From Shinella sp. XGS7 (GTDB lineage: Bacteria; Pseudomonadota; Gammaproteobacteria; Burkholderiales; Burkholderiaceae_C), in the NCBI RefSeq assembly GCF_020535565.1, contig NZ_CP084758.1, positions 1,887,501 to 1,951,500 of the forward strand: a stretch of DNA of 64,000 bases. The letters are read 5' to 3'. The number at the start of each line of letters is the position of its first letter. Within the stretch, counting starts at the first letter, position 1. Of the stretch, positions 1-8,434 are shown piece by piece. Under the pieces are notes generated by a model that saw nothing but the letters and a program-made list of their open reading frames with translations, made no database searches and was not told where the DNA came from. Made by a program: the position numbers and the translations under genes.

Positions 1-57
1 GGCCGGGACGAGGGGAGGGCGGGACTATAGCCCCGCCCACACCCCGCCCCGCCCGCC
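1..57. other. Window edge, no gene seen
   Basis: Very GC-rich sequence downstream of the first gene. It has runs of C and G but no reading frame or convincing hairpin that I can support. Confidence 0.4.
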
Positions 58-1062
58 TCAAGCCTCGCCCAGGGCCGCCAGCGCCTCGGCCTCGCGCTCG
101 GGGCTCAGTCCGGCACGGGTGAACAGTTGCTGCTCGGCCGGCAGGCCGCGCCACCAGGCCAGGGTATCGGCCACGGTCTGGGCCGTGGGGCGGCAGCGCA
201 GGCCCAGGGCCCGCGCCGCACGGGCGTCCACGCGCGCAAAGCCGGCCCAGGCCGGCGTGTCGGGCAGGGCCAGGGGCAGATCGCTCCAGGCCTGCAGGCC
301 CAGGGCTTCGAGCCGCGGCATGGCGGTCCAGCGCCAGCGCGGCTGGTCCAGCCCCGCGGCGGCGGCGCAGGCGGCCAGCAGCTCGCCCAGGGGCTGGCTG
401 GGGCCCACCACATTGAGCGCGGGCGGGGTGGGGCGGCCGCTCTCGATGAGCTGCGCAATGAAGTCCGCCAGATCGCGGGCATCGATCCACTGCACCGGGG
501 CGTCCGGCCGGCCCGGGGCCAGGATGGGCTCGCCGGCCCGGGCGCGGGCCAGGCGGGCCGGCCAGTAGCTGAAGCGCTGGGTGGGGTCCAGCGGTCCCAC
601 GATCAGGCCCGGGCGCAGGGCCAGGGCCGCCGCACCCAGACGCTGCTGCAGGGCGGCCTCGCACAAGGCCTTGAGCCCGCCATAGCTCTGGCCGTCCACC
701 TGCTCGGTCTGCGGGTCGGCCAGCCGGGCCAGGGGCGCGTCTTCCTCGGGCGGCTGCTGAAAGTCGGCATAGACCGAGATCGAGGAGATGAAGAGGTAGC
801 GGCCGATGCGCCCGCGCAGGCATTCGGCGCTGGCCGCCACCTCGCGGGGTAGATAGCCGCAGCAGTCCAGCACCCAGTCCCACTCGCCCTGCGCCAGCGC
901 CGAGAGATCGCCGCGCCGGTCGCCCGTGCGCAAGGCCACGCCCGCGGGCGCGGGGCCGGACTGGCTGCGGTTGAACAGGGTCAGGTCGTGACCCCGGGCC
1001 AGCAGGGTGTCCACCAGATGGCGGCCCACAAAGCGGGTGCCGCCCAGGATCAGAATGTTCAT
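58..1062 (-). CDS. NAD-dependent epimerase/dehydratase (extended SDR)
   Basis: This 334-residue protein opens with a Rossmann dinucleotide-binding motif, GGTRFVGRHL (about residues 7-16). That form is typical of the extended SDR group that includes NAD-dependent epimerases and the isoflavone-reductase-like and chloroplast RNA-binding-type proteins. An SxSVY stretch near residue 95 and a YGGLK (YxxxK-type) motif near residue 126 mark the usual catalytic Tyr/Lys. The length is normal for the family. It is probably cytoplasmic and acts on a nucleotide sugar or other hydroxylated substrate, but the substrate cannot be told from sequence. The ATG at 1062 lies 148 bp from the divergently transcribed PAS gene. 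No operon partner is visible because the window begins just downstream. Confidence 0.85.
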   Translation of the reverse strand: MNILILGGTRFVGRHLVDTLLARGHDLTLFNRSQSGPAPAGVALRTGDRRGDLSALAQGEWDWVLDCCGYLPREVAASAECLRGRIGRYLFISSISVYADFQQPPEEDAPLARLADPQTEQVDGQSYGGLKALCEAALQQRLGAAALALRPGLIVGPLDPTQRFSYWPARLARARAGEPILAPGRPDAPVQWIDARDLADFIAQLIESGRPTPPALNVVGPSQPLGELLAACAAAAGLDQPRWRWTAMPRLEALGLQAWSDLPLALPDTPAWAGFARVDARAARALGLRCRPTAQTVADTLAWWRGLPAEQQLFTRAGLSPEREAEALAALGEA

Positions 1063-1210
1063 GGCGCCAGTCTATGGGGCTAGTCCCGGCGGGGCGCGTG
1101 CCGAAAGACAGGCCCGGCAGCGTGCAGGATTGCGCAGCCTGGGCACCACAGCGGCCTGCGGCGCGCGCAAAAGCGTTGACCCACGCCGGGCGTCGGGCCA
1201 AGAATGCCGC

Positions 1211-1786
1211 ATGGGTGCACTCTGGTCCGATGAAAAGCGCTGGCGCTCCGCCGTGGAGGGGGGCGAGTTCGGCGTCTGGGACCTGGACCTGCTGCGCGAG
1301 ACCGTGCACTACTCGCCGCGCTGGAAGGCGCATCTGGGCTTCCCGCAGCTGGAGGCGGCCGATGCGGCGGCCTTCTGGCGCTGCCGCGTGCATCCCGAGG
1401 ATCTGCAACCCATGCTGCTGGCCCTGCGCGAGCATATGGATGGTTTCAGCCCCTGCTATGAAGCGCGCTTTCGCCTGCGCAGCAATGGCTCGGGCTACCG
1501 CCTGATGCACTCGCGCGGCCGCGTGGTGGCGCGCGACGCCCTGGGCGAGCCCCTGCGCATGGTCGGCACCATGGTGGACCTGACCGAGCGCCCGGCCTCG
1601 CCGCCGCCGCCCTTGTTCATCGAGGCGCCCGAGCCGCCTCAGGAGCCGGGTCTGCCCCTGCCGTTCCACCGCCTGCTGGGCATCTGCGCCCAGATCCAGG
1701 CCGGCCAGCCCGCCAGCCCCGGCCTGCTGGCCCAGGTGGACGATCTGCTGGAGCTCTCGCTGCGCCAGGTCAGCCTCAGGCCCTGA
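1211..1786 (+). CDS. Small PAS-domain protein
   Basis: I start this gene at the ATG of MGALWSDEKRW, giving 191 residues. A longer frame upstream runs into the divergent epimerase promoter and is low-complexity Arg/Ala. Residues about 8-115 form one PAS_3-type fold: a W-DLDL-ETVHYSPRWK beginning, a VHPEDL loop, and a terminal MVGTMVDLTER that matches the conserved GT..DITERK end of PAS/PAC modules. No kinase, GGDEF or HTH output domain follows, only a proline-rich linker and a short helical tail (about 140-191). It probably works as a stand-alone sensor or adaptor; its ligand and partner are unknown. Confidence 0.75.
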   Translation: MGALWSDEKRWRSAVEGGEFGVWDLDLLRETVHYSPRWKAHLGFPQLEAADAAAFWRCRVHPEDLQPMLLALREHMDGFSPCYEARFRLRSNGSGYRLMHSRGRVVARDALGEPLRMVGTMVDLTERPASPPPPLFIEAPEPPQEPGLPLPFHRLLGICAQIQAGQPASPGLLAQVDDLLELSLRQVSLRP

Positions 1787-1867
1787 GTCCCCGCGGGTGC
1801 CGTCCAAAGCGGCGGTCTCTGTGCTGGATCAAGCGGTCGCGCGCTCCCTGGGGCCAGACTGCGGACC

Positions 1868-2503
1868 ATGTCCGCCGCCACCTCCTCCCCCTCACCCGGC
1901 CTGACCCTGCCGGCGCCGCCGCACAGCCTGCTCGATGATCTGCAGGCCGGCTTCACGGCCCTGCTGCTGCTGGCCCTGGGCCTGACCCTGCTGGGCAGCG
2001 CGGGCCTGGCCAGCGGCGGTGCGCCAGGCCTGGCTTTCTTGCTGGCCTATGCCACGGGCTGGCCCCTGGGGCTGGTGCTGGTGCTGGTGAATCTGCCCTT
2101 CTACCTGCTGGGCTGGCGCGCCCTGGGCGCGCGCTTCACCCTGCGCAGCCTGCTGGCCGTGATCGCCCTGGGCGGGGCGGTGGAGCTGGCTCGCCAGCTG
2201 CTGAAGGTGCAGGTGGCGCCGCCCTTCGCGGCCTTGGCCGGCGGGGTGCTGCTGGGCACGGGCATCCTGGTGATGCTGCGCCATGGTGCGAGCCTGGGCG
2301 GCGTGGGCCTGCTGGCGCTCTTTCTGCAGCGCCGCATGGGCTGGCGCCTGGGCTGGGTGCAGCTGGGCCTGGACCTGCTGATTCTCGGGGCCTCGCTGAG
2401 CCTGCTGCCCCCTGCGCGCGTGGGCTGGTCTCTGCTGGCCGCGGCCGTGCTCAATGCGGTGCTGGCCTGGAACCACCGGCCCGGACGCTACCGCGCGGGC
2501 TGA
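1868..2503 (+). CDS. YitT-family integral membrane protein
   Basis: This 211-residue protein has about five hydrophobic helices (roughly residues 28-48, 53-80, 90-110, 118-140 and 165-190). It resembles the YitT membrane family: the pattern ATGWPLGLVLVLVNLPFYLLGWR matches the family's N-P-x(4)-G-W region, and the length fits the short proteobacterial form that lacks the C-terminal DUF2179 domain. Family function is unproven; a transport role is often assumed. Its last 16 bp overlap the 3' end of the convergent AraC gene. Upstream, 1787-1867 carries no clear regulatory element. Confidence 0.75.
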   Translation: MSAATSSPSPGLTLPAPPHSLLDDLQAGFTALLLLALGLTLLGSAGLASGGAPGLAFLLAYATGWPLGLVLVLVNLPFYLLGWRALGARFTLRSLLAVIALGGAVELARQLLKVQVAPPFAALAGGVLLGTGILVMLRHGASLGGVGLLALFLQRRMGWRLGWVQLGLDLLILGASLSLLPPARVGWSLLAAAVLNAVLAWNHRPGRYRAG

Positions 2504-3510
2504 GCGCCGGCCGCGCGGGGCGCGGCATAGAGGGCCGGGCGCTCGGCGCTGGGCGGGTGGCCGATGATGCGCTTGAAGGCGCGGCTGAAGGAGGCCTCGG
2601 AGTCATAGCCCAGGCGCTCGGCCACCTGGGCGATGCGCAGGCCCTCCTGGCTGATCCACTGGCGGGCCTGGAACATCTTGATCTTGGCCACATAGCGGGC
2701 CGGGCTCTCGCCCATGGTGCGGCTGAAGGCCTCGGCAAAGCGCGAGCGCGAGACCCCGATCAGGGCCGCCAGCTCGGGCACGCTCCAGTCGTGCTGGGGC
2801 TGGGCATGGATGGCGGCGATCACGCGGCCGATCTTGGGGCAGCGCAGCGCCGCCACCCAACCGCTGTCGCTGTGGCAGCCGCCCTCCACCCAGGCCCGGA
2901 TGATGCTGGCGGCCAGGGCATCGGCCAGACGGGCCAGGATGCCGCAGGCGCCGATGCGGTCCAGCGCCACATCGCGCTCCATGGCCTCGAGCAGGGCCGG
3001 CACGCTGAGGTCGCGCCGCGCCAGCTCGCCGGCATGCAGCAGGGGCGGCATCATGGCCAGCAGCGGATGCAGCGGGTCCAGATTGAAGCGCATGGCACCG
3101 CTGAAGAGCAGTTCGCCCTCGCCTTCGGCCGGTGCGGCGCCGGGGCAGCGCTGCAGGTAGAGCTGCTCGGCCACCGGCACGCGGGCCAGGTGGCTTTCTG
3201 CCACCGGGGTCAGGGTCGGATCGCTGGCCAGCACATGGGCGCTGCCGCGCGGCAGCAGCACGGCGTCGCCGCTGTGCAGGGCCTGCCACTGGCCGTCCGG
3301 CCCCTGCAGCCAGGCGCTGCCCTGGGCCATGAAATGAAAGCGGGCATGGCGCTGGGCCGGCAGGGCGATGGCCCAGGGCCGGCTCAGCTGGCTGCGCCCG
3401 TACTCCACGCCGTCCAGGCGCAGGCCCAGCAGCAGGGCCGTCAGGGTGTCGCGGGCGCCCGGGCCTACACCGGGCAGCAGGGGCGATGGGCTGGACGAAA
3501 AGTCAAGCAT
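2488..3510 (-). CDS. AraC-family transcriptional regulator, cupin sensor
   Basis: I use the ATG at 3510 (MLDFSSSPSPLLPG), giving 340 residues; the open frame runs further upstream but only through the coding strand of the opposite gene. Residues about 20-190 form an AraC-type cupin sensor (HFMAQGSAWLQ, LHSGDAVLLPRGSAHVL). The C-terminal 100 residues hold two helix-turn-helix motifs (WSVPELAALIGVSRSRFAEAF and LRIAQVAERLGYDSEASFSRAFKR) that are canonical for AraC DNA binding. It is divergent from the MFS transporter gene with only about 80 bp between starts, so it most likely controls that transporter in response to a small molecule. Confidence 0.9.
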   Translation of the reverse strand: MLDFSSSPSPLLPGVGPGARDTLTALLLGLRLDGVEYGRSQLSRPWAIALPAQRHARFHFMAQGSAWLQGPDGQWQALHSGDAVLLPRGSAHVLASDPTLTPVAESHLARVPVAEQLYLQRCPGAAPAEGEGELLFSGAMRFNLDPLHPLLAMMPPLLHAGELARRDLSVPALLEAMERDVALDRIGACGILARLADALAASIIRAWVEGGCHSDSGWVAALRCPKIGRVIAAIHAQPQHDWSVPELAALIGVSRSRFAEAFSRTMGESPARYVAKIKMFQARQWISQEGLRIAQVAERLGYDSEASFSRAFKRIIGHPPSAERPALYAAPRAAGAQPAR

Positions 3511-3589
3511 TCCGGAGATTCCGACATGGAAGCGCCTGGATCTTATCCCTATGCTCGGCGGCCTCGTCATCACACAGGCGCTGTCTGCC

Positions 3590-4822
3590 ATGTCCTGCAT
3601 CACCTGCCCCGAAGAGGGCGCCTCATCTTCCCCGAGTGCCGGGGTGCCCCCGCCGGTGGCGCCGGCCGAGCCCGCGCGCGCGCACTGGCCGGCCGTGGTC
3701 TCCCTGAGCCTGGGCGTGTTCGGCCTGGTCACGGCCGAATTCCTGCCGGCCAGCCTGCTCACCACCATGGCGACAGATCTGCACATCAGCGATGGCGCGG
3801 CCGGCCAGGCCGTTACCGCCACCGCCCTGGTGGCCGCCCTGGCCGCGCCCAGCATTCCGCTGCTGACCCGGCAGCGCGACCGCGGCCAGGTGATGCTGGT
3901 GCTGAGCTTGCTGCTGCTGGCCTCCAATCTGATCTCGGTCTTCGCCCAGAGCCTGGGCCTGCTGCTGCTGGCGCGGGTGCTGCTGGGCGTGGCGCTGGGG
4001 GGCTTCTGGTCCATGTCGGCGGCCCTGACCCTGCGCCTGGTGCCCAGCGCGCAGTTCGCCCGGGCCATGGCCCTGATCCTCACCGGGGTCTCGGTGGCCA
4101 CGGTCTGCGCGGCCCCGGTGGGCGCCTGGATGGGTGCGCTCTGGGGCTGGCGCAGCGCCTTTGTGGCGGCCGGGGTGGTGAGCCTGGTGAGCCTGCTGGT
4201 GCAAAGCCGGGCCCTGCCGCCCCTGCCGCCGCGGGACAAGCCGGACCTGCGCGTGCTGGCGGCCCTGCTGGGCCGGCCCCAGGTGCGCCTGGCCCTGCTG
4301 GCGGTGCTGCTGGTGATCTCGGGGCATTTCGCCGGCTTCACCTATATCCGCCCCCTGCTGGAGCAGGTCACGGGCCTGGAGGTGGGGGCCATCTCGGCCG
4401 TGCTGCTGGGCTATGGGATGGCAGGCTTTTTCGGCAATATCGCGGGCGGCCTGCTGGCCGAGCGCAGCGAGCGCCTGGCCATTGCCCTGGCCGCGGGCCT
4501 GATCGCCCTGCTGGCTGGGGCCCTGCTGCTGGCCGGCCGCTCGGTGCCGCTGACGGCCGGAGCCGTGCTGCTCTGGGGCTTTGCCTTCGCGGCTTTTCCG
4601 GTGGGCTTCCAGACCTGGATCACCCGGGCCGCACCCGACCAGGCCGAGGGCGCGGGGGGCCTGCTGGTGGCGGCCTTCCAGATCGCCATCGCCAGCGGCG
4701 CGGTGGGCGGTGGCCTGCTGGTGGACCGGGTGGGTGCCCTGGGTGGGCCGGGTTTTGCCCTGGTGGCTCTGGGGCTGGGGGCGCTGCTGACCCTGCGCCA
4801 TGGCCCGCGCCGTCCGGCCTGA
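3590..4822 (+). CDS. MFS transporter, DHA1-type drug/metabolite efflux
   Basis: The protein has about 410 residues and 12 predicted membrane helices after a short acidic N-terminus. The sequence FGLVTAEFLPASLLTTMATDL is the helix-1 pattern of the DHA1 group that contains sugar and nucleoside exporters (SotB/AraJ, NepI) and chloramphenicol exporters. The VALGGFWSMSAALTLRL region is characteristic of the same branch. I chose the ATG at 3590; another at 3551 would add 13 residues and may lie in the promoter, since a -10-like TATCCCT is close to it. Divergent pairing with the AraC regulator suggests inducible export. The substrate is not predictable. Confidence 0.85.
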   Translation: MSCITCPEEGASSSPSAGVPPPVAPAEPARAHWPAVVSLSLGVFGLVTAEFLPASLLTTMATDLHISDGAAGQAVTATALVAALAAPSIPLLTRQRDRGQVMLVLSLLLLASNLISVFAQSLGLLLLARVLLGVALGGFWSMSAALTLRLVPSAQFARAMALILTGVSVATVCAAPVGAWMGALWGWRSAFVAAGVVSLVSLLVQSRALPPLPPRDKPDLRVLAALLGRPQVRLALLAVLLVISGHFAGFTYIRPLLEQVTGLEVGAISAVLLGYGMAGFFGNIAGGLLAERSERLAIALAAGLIALLAGALLLAGRSVPLTAGAVLLWGFAFAAFPVGFQTWITRAAPDQAEGAGGLLVAAFQIAIASGAVGGGLLVDRVGALGGPGFALVALGLGALLTLRHGPRRPA

Positions 4823-4932
4823 TCTGCCCCGATTTGGGCGCAAGGCGCACGGCGCGAAATAAAGCTGATACATGGCAAAGCTGCCGCTACAAACAGCGGC
4901 GCCGCCTCTCCCGGCGCGCTGAGGAATCAGCC

Positions 4933-5175
4933 ATGGATCTGGATACCGTCGCCTACCGTTTCGACAGCCCCGCGGGGCATTTCTGCATCAAGTGTCGGCT
5001 CTCGGGCCGCTGGCGGGTCAAGCATGAGGACATGCCCTGGGGCGACTCCTTCCCCAGCGCCCAGGCCGCGGCCTTGGCTCTGGCCGCGGCCTTTCCGGTG
5101 CCGGCCCAACTGGCTCTGTGGCAGGAGCAGGTGGGCGCCTGCGGCTGCACGGCCTGGCCGACGACCCGGGTCTAG
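4933..5175 (+). CDS. Small hypothetical protein
   Basis: This 80-residue protein starts at an ATG preceded by a GAGGAA ribosome binding site. It begins MDLDTVAYRFDSPAGHFCIK and contains a GRWRVKHEDMPWGDSFPSAQ segment. There is no signal peptide or membrane helix. Cysteines at positions 18, 21, 70 and 72 are too scattered to call a metal site. I do not recognise a family. It stands alone between the MFS gene and the convergent SDR gene, 22 bp from the latter's stop codon. Confidence 0.55.
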   Translation: MDLDTVAYRFDSPAGHFCIKCRLSGRWRVKHEDMPWGDSFPSAQAAALALAAAFPVPAQLALWQEQVGACGCTAWPTTRV

Positions 5176-5197
5176 ACCGCGAGGACCGCGGCGCGGT

Positions 5198-5983
5198 TCA
5201 GAGGAACATGCCGCCCGAGGCCTCGATGCGCTGGGCATTGACCCAGCGGTTGTCCTCGCCCAGCAGGGCCGCGATCATGGGGCCGATGTCCTCGGCCTCG
5301 CCCACGCGGCCCAGGGCCGTCTGGCTGGCGATGAAGGCATGGATCTCGGCGTTGTCGCGCACCGCGCCGCCGCCAAAATCGGTGGCGATGGCGCCCGGTG
5401 CCACGGTGTTGACCGCGATGCCGCGCGGGCCCAGTTCCTTGGCCAGATAGCGGGTCAGCACCTCCACGCCGCCCTTCATGGCTGCATAAGCGGCATAGCC
5501 CGGCAGGGCGAAGCGGGTCAGGCCGCTGGAGATATTGATGATGCGTCCGCTGTCGGCCAGCAGGGGCAGCAGGGCCTGGGTCAGGAAGAAGGGGCCCCGC
5601 AGATGCACGCGCATCAGCTCGTCGAACTCGGCCTCCTGGGTCTGGGCGAAGCTGGCGTACACGCCCACGCCGGCGTTGTTGACCAGGCCATCGAACTGCT
5701 CGCGCTGCCAGTGCTGGCGCAGCAGGGGGCGCAGGGTCTCGGCGAAGCGGGCGAAGTCCGCGGCGCTGGCGCCGGTGTCCAGGGGCAGGGCCAGGGCGCG
5801 GCGGCCCAGGGCCTCGATCTCGGCCACCAGGGCCTGAGCCTCGGCGCTGCGGCTGCGATAGCTGAGGATGACATCCACCCCGCGGCGCGCCAGGGCCAGG
5901 GCGGTGCTGCGGCCCAGGCCGCGGCTGCCGCCGGTGATCAGGGCAATGCGGGGGGTGGAGGTGGCGGGAGTGGGGTTGTTCAT
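5198..5983 (-). CDS. Short-chain dehydrogenase/reductase (FabG-like)
   Basis: This is a 261-residue classical SDR. It has the cofactor motif TGGSRGLG (about residues 17-24), the structural NNAG motif (about 105-108), the catalytic Ser in INISSG and YAAMK as the YxxxK catalytic pair (about 167-171). An Arg/Ser-rich segment after the second beta strand (SYRSRSAEA) favours NADP(H). It is usually annotated as 3-oxoacyl-ACP reductase-like, but the divergent LysR gene suggests an inducible redox enzyme rather than the housekeeping FabG. The ATG at 5983 has GGGAGG just upstream on the minus strand. Confidence 0.87.
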   Translation of the reverse strand: MNNPTPATSTPRIALITGGSRGLGRSTALALARRGVDVILSYRSRSAEAQALVAEIEALGRRALALPLDTGASAADFARFAETLRPLLRQHWQREQFDGLVNNAGVGVYASFAQTQEAEFDELMRVHLRGPFFLTQALLPLLADSGRIINISSGLTRFALPGYAAYAAMKGGVEVLTRYLAKELGPRGIAVNTVAPGAIATDFGGGAVRDNAEIHAFIASQTALGRVGEAEDIGPMIAALLGEDNRWVNAQRIEASGGMFL

Positions 5984-6044
5984 CGGGAGGCTCCTGCAAG
6001 GGTTGGAGAGGGAATGCAGGCAGTCTATTGGTCGCTGTTTGGCA

Positions 6045-6090
6045 GATAAATATGCGATAAATGTTTAAACTGTCTTGGTCAATTGAACAA
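6045..6090. promoter_or_regulatory. Candidate LysR operator region
   Basis: The SDR/LysR intergenic region has two copies of GATAAAT (6045-6051 and 6056-6062) exactly 11 bp apart, and then TTG-N10-CAA at 6075-6090 around a TCAATTGA core. Repeats one helical turn apart plus a TTG...CAA dyad fit the layered sites that LysR proteins use on divergent promoters. The assignment is inference. Confidence 0.4.
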
Positions 6091-6101
6091 TCAAGGCCCG
6101 C

Positions 6102-7013
6102 ATGATCCAGCCCGATGCCATGCGCCAGTTCGCCCGGGTGGCCGAGCTGGCCAGCTTCACCCAGGCCGCCGAGAGCCTGGGCTGCCCCAAGGCCACGGTC
6201 TCGGCCACGGTCCAGCGCCTGGAGCGCCAGCTGGGCACGCGCCTGCTGCATCGCACCACCCGGCGCGTGCAGCTGACCCAGGACGGTCAGGCTTTCTACG
6301 AGCGCTGCAAGGATGTGCTGGCTGATCTGGAGGAGCTGGAGCAGCTCTTTCTGCCCACGCCGGCGGCCCTGCGCGGGCGGCTGCGGGTGGATCTGCCGGT
6401 GGGCGCGGCCCGCCAGCTGGTGCTGCCGCGCCTGCCCGAGTTCATAGCCGCGCATCCGCAGCTGGAGATCGAGCTGAGCTGCACCGACCGGCGCGTGGAC
6501 CTGGTGCGAGAGGGCTTTGACTGCGTGCTGCGCGTGGGCGCCCTGGGCGACTCCAGCCTGGTGGCCCGCCCCCTGGGCTGGCTGCGCCAGCTCAATCTGG
6601 CCAGCCCCGAGTACCTGCGTGTCCATGGTGTGCCGCAGAGCCTGGAGGACCTGGCCGGGCATCGCCTGATCCACTACGCCTCGGTGCTGGGCCAGCGCTC
6701 GGCGGGGTTCGAGTATGTGGACGCGGCCGGCCAGGCCTGCAGCCTGCCCATGGCGGGCACGCTGACCGTCAACAACTCCGAGGCCTACGAGGCCGCCTGC
6801 CTGGCCGGCGCGGGCCTGGTGCAGGTGCCGGTGCCCGGGCTCTCAGACCTGGTGGCCCAGGGGCGCCTGGTCGAGCTGCTGCCGCAGTTCCAGGCGCCGC
6901 CGCTGCCGGTGTCCCTGGTCTACGCCCACCGCCGACAGCTGCCGCAGCGGGTGCAGGTCTTCATGAACTGGCTCAGCGAGGTGCTGCGGCCGCATCTGCA
7001 GCCGTCGCCCTGA
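6102..7013 (+). CDS. LysR-family transcriptional regulator
   Basis: A 303-residue LysR protein. Residues 1-60 are the winged HTH (FARVAELASFTQAAESLGCPKATVSATVQRLERQLGTRLLHRTTR), followed by a linker helix and a LysR_substrate domain (about 90-295). The effector domain resembles those of regulators that sit beside SDR oxidoreductases (DLPVGAARQLVLPRLPEF, RVGALGDSSLVARPLG). It is divergent from the SDR gene across 118 bp and probably controls it. Its 3' end overlaps the convergent small gene at 6973 by 41 bp. Confidence 0.92.
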   Translation: MIQPDAMRQFARVAELASFTQAAESLGCPKATVSATVQRLERQLGTRLLHRTTRRVQLTQDGQAFYERCKDVLADLEELEQLFLPTPAALRGRLRVDLPVGAARQLVLPRLPEFIAAHPQLEIELSCTDRRVDLVREGFDCVLRVGALGDSSLVARPLGWLRQLNLASPEYLRVHGVPQSLEDLAGHRLIHYASVLGQRSAGFEYVDAAGQACSLPMAGTLTVNNSEAYEAACLAGAGLVQVPVPGLSDLVAQGRLVELLPQFQAPPLPVSLVYAHRRQLPQRVQVFMNWLSEVLRPHLQPSP

Positions 7014-7176
7014 GGCTCAGGGCCCCGGCGGGCAGGGCCAGCAGCTCGCGCTCGGTCAGGGCCAGCTCCTCGGCAATGCGGTCGATGCGGCTGCTCTGCC
7101 AGGGCAGTTCCTGGTAGGCGGTGGCCAGTTCGCGGCGCAGGCGCTCATAGCGCCCACGCAGGGCTTCCGGGTCCAT
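6973..7176 (-). CDS. Small hypothetical helical protein
   Basis: I take the ATG at 7176 (MDPEALRGRYERLRRELATA), which has a GGGAG ribosome site 8-12 bp upstream, giving 67 residues instead of the longer 99-residue frame. The first 50 residues are charged and heptad-like, suggesting a helical hairpin or short coiled coil; the tail is Ala-rich. No family is recognised. It lies 92 bp downstream of fdhD on the same strand and overlaps the LysR 3' end on the other strand. Confidence 0.5.
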   Translation of the reverse strand: MDPEALRGRYERLRRELATAYQELPWQSSRIDRIAEELALTERELLALPAGALSLRATAADAAAAPR

Positions 7177-7268
7177 GTGTGACTCCCTCGTCTTCACTTT
7201 GTTGCGCCGCAGTATGGACGCGAGGGCGTCATGCCGGGCGATGTCCCGGCACCGTGAGTTGGGGATGG

Positions 7269-8123
7269 TCAAGCGGACGGGCCCATGCCGGCCGGAGCGC
7301 CGGCATAGAAGGTGGCCCGGCCTTCGCGCACAAAGCCAGCCAGTGCCAGGCCGGCGGCCTGGGCCTGGCGGATGGCCAGATGGGTGGGGGCGGAGACGGC
7401 GGCCAGCAGGCCGATCCCGGCCTGGGCGGTCTTCTGCACCATCTCGAAACTGGCTCGGCTGGTGACGGCCACAAAGCCGGCCTGCGGCTCATGGCCGGGC
7501 TGGCGGGCCAGGGCGCCGACCAGCTTGTCCAGGGCGTTGTGGCGGCCCACATCCTCGCGCACCAGCTGCAGGGCGCCCTCGGTGTTGCACCAGGCCGCGG
7601 CATGCACGCCGCCACTGCGGCGCTGCAGGGGCTGGGCCTGGGCCAGCTCGCGCATGGCGCGGGCCAGGGCCTCCAGGCTCACGGCCGGCGGGTTGACCCG
7701 CTGCGCCAGGGGGCGGAAGACCTGGTCCAGGCTGTCGGTGCCGCACAGGCCGCAGCCGGTGCGCCCGGCCAGGCTGCGGCGCCGTTCCTTGAGCCGCATC
7801 TCGCAGCGCGCGGTCACGGTCAGGCGCAGGGCCAGGCCCTGGCACTGGGGTTGCAACTCCAGGTCCAGCAGATCGGCCGGCGAGTCCAGCAGGCCCTCGC
7901 TGAGCGCGAAGCCCAGGGCGAAGTCTTCCAGATCCAGGGGCGTGGCCAGCATCACGGCATGCGAGAGGCCGTTGAACTCCAGGGCGATGGGCACTTCCTC
8001 GGCCACCCATTCGCCGGCGGCCGCGTCAGCCTGAGGGCCACTCGAGCCCAGGCGCAGCGGGTGCACCTCCACCACGGCGGCCGGCAGGGCCTGCTCGGAT
8101 GTGTCCAGCGCGATGCGTTTCAT
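7269..8123 (-). CDS. fdhD: Formate dehydrogenase accessory sulfurtransferase FdhD
   Basis: A 284-residue FdhD. The family passes sulfur from IscS to the bis-MGD molybdenum cofactor, which formate dehydrogenases need for activity. The two essential cysteines of the conserved C-G-x-C-G loop are seen as TGCGLCGTDSL (Cys124 and Cys127). The family segments EEVPIALEFNG, EDFALGFALSEG, SGGVHAAA and REDVGRHNALDKLVG are also present. The ATG at 8123 is preferred over a longer frame because MKRIALDTSEQ is a typical beginning and only 2 bp separate it from the upstream gene. It is the third gene of the minus-strand formate operon and serves the YdeP-type enzyme encoded upstream. Confidence 0.95.
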   Translation of the reverse strand: MKRIALDTSEQALPAAVVEVHPLRLGSSGPQADAAAGEWVAEEVPIALEFNGLSHAVMLATPLDLEDFALGFALSEGLLDSPADLLDLELQPQCQGLALRLTVTARCEMRLKERRRSLAGRTGCGLCGTDSLDQVFRPLAQRVNPPAVSLEALARAMRELAQAQPLQRRSGGVHAAAWCNTEGALQLVREDVGRHNALDKLVGALARQPGHEPQAGFVAVTSRASFEMVQKTAQAGIGLLAAVSAPTHLAIRQAQAAGLALAGFVREGRATFYAGAPAGMGPSA

Positions 8124-8125
8124 GG

Positions 8126-8434
8126 TCAGACGCTCTTCTCCAAAGGCTCGGGTTCTCCGCGGCCGGCGGCCGTGATCCAGGCGCGCCAGCGCCCCGCATC
8201 GTCGCACACCAGGCGCACCCAGCCCGGGCCGGCCTGCTCGCCCAGTGTGGCCTCGCTCATCAGGGTGTAGAGGCGCAGCAGCACGCTGACCCGCAGGCCC
8301 AGGTGCTTGGCCAGGCGGGGCAGGGACACGCCCTGGCCCTGGTCCAGCTCGGCCAGGGCGCGCAGCGCGGCCTCGGCCAGGGCCTCGGGGCTGTCGGGGC
8401 TCTCGGAGCTGCGGGTGCCGTCCTCAGGCCTCAT
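8126..8434 (-). CDS. Small winged-helix-like protein of the formate operon
   Basis: This 102-residue protein has a helical region VSLPRLAKHLGLRVSVLLRLYTLM (about 36-60) that reads like a helix-turn-helix, followed by a short beta-rich WVRLVCDDAGRWRAW segment as in a wing. Its start overlaps the end of the oxidoreductase gene by 11 bp and its stop lies 2 bp before fdhD, so all three are probably co-translated. The family is often found between formate dehydrogenase genes and fdhD; its exact role (regulation or assembly) is unknown to me. Confidence 0.65.
   Translation of the reverse strand: MRPEDGTRSSESPDSPEALAEAALRALAELDQGQGVSLPRLAKHLGLRVSVLLRLYTLMSEATLGEQAGPGWVRLVCDDAGRWRAWITAAGRGEPEPLEKSV

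Noticed and set aside
2557-4932. Long open frame preceding and in frame with the 80-residue protein at 4933
   Set aside because: It runs antisense to the AraC gene and out of frame through the MFS gene; composition is shadow-like.
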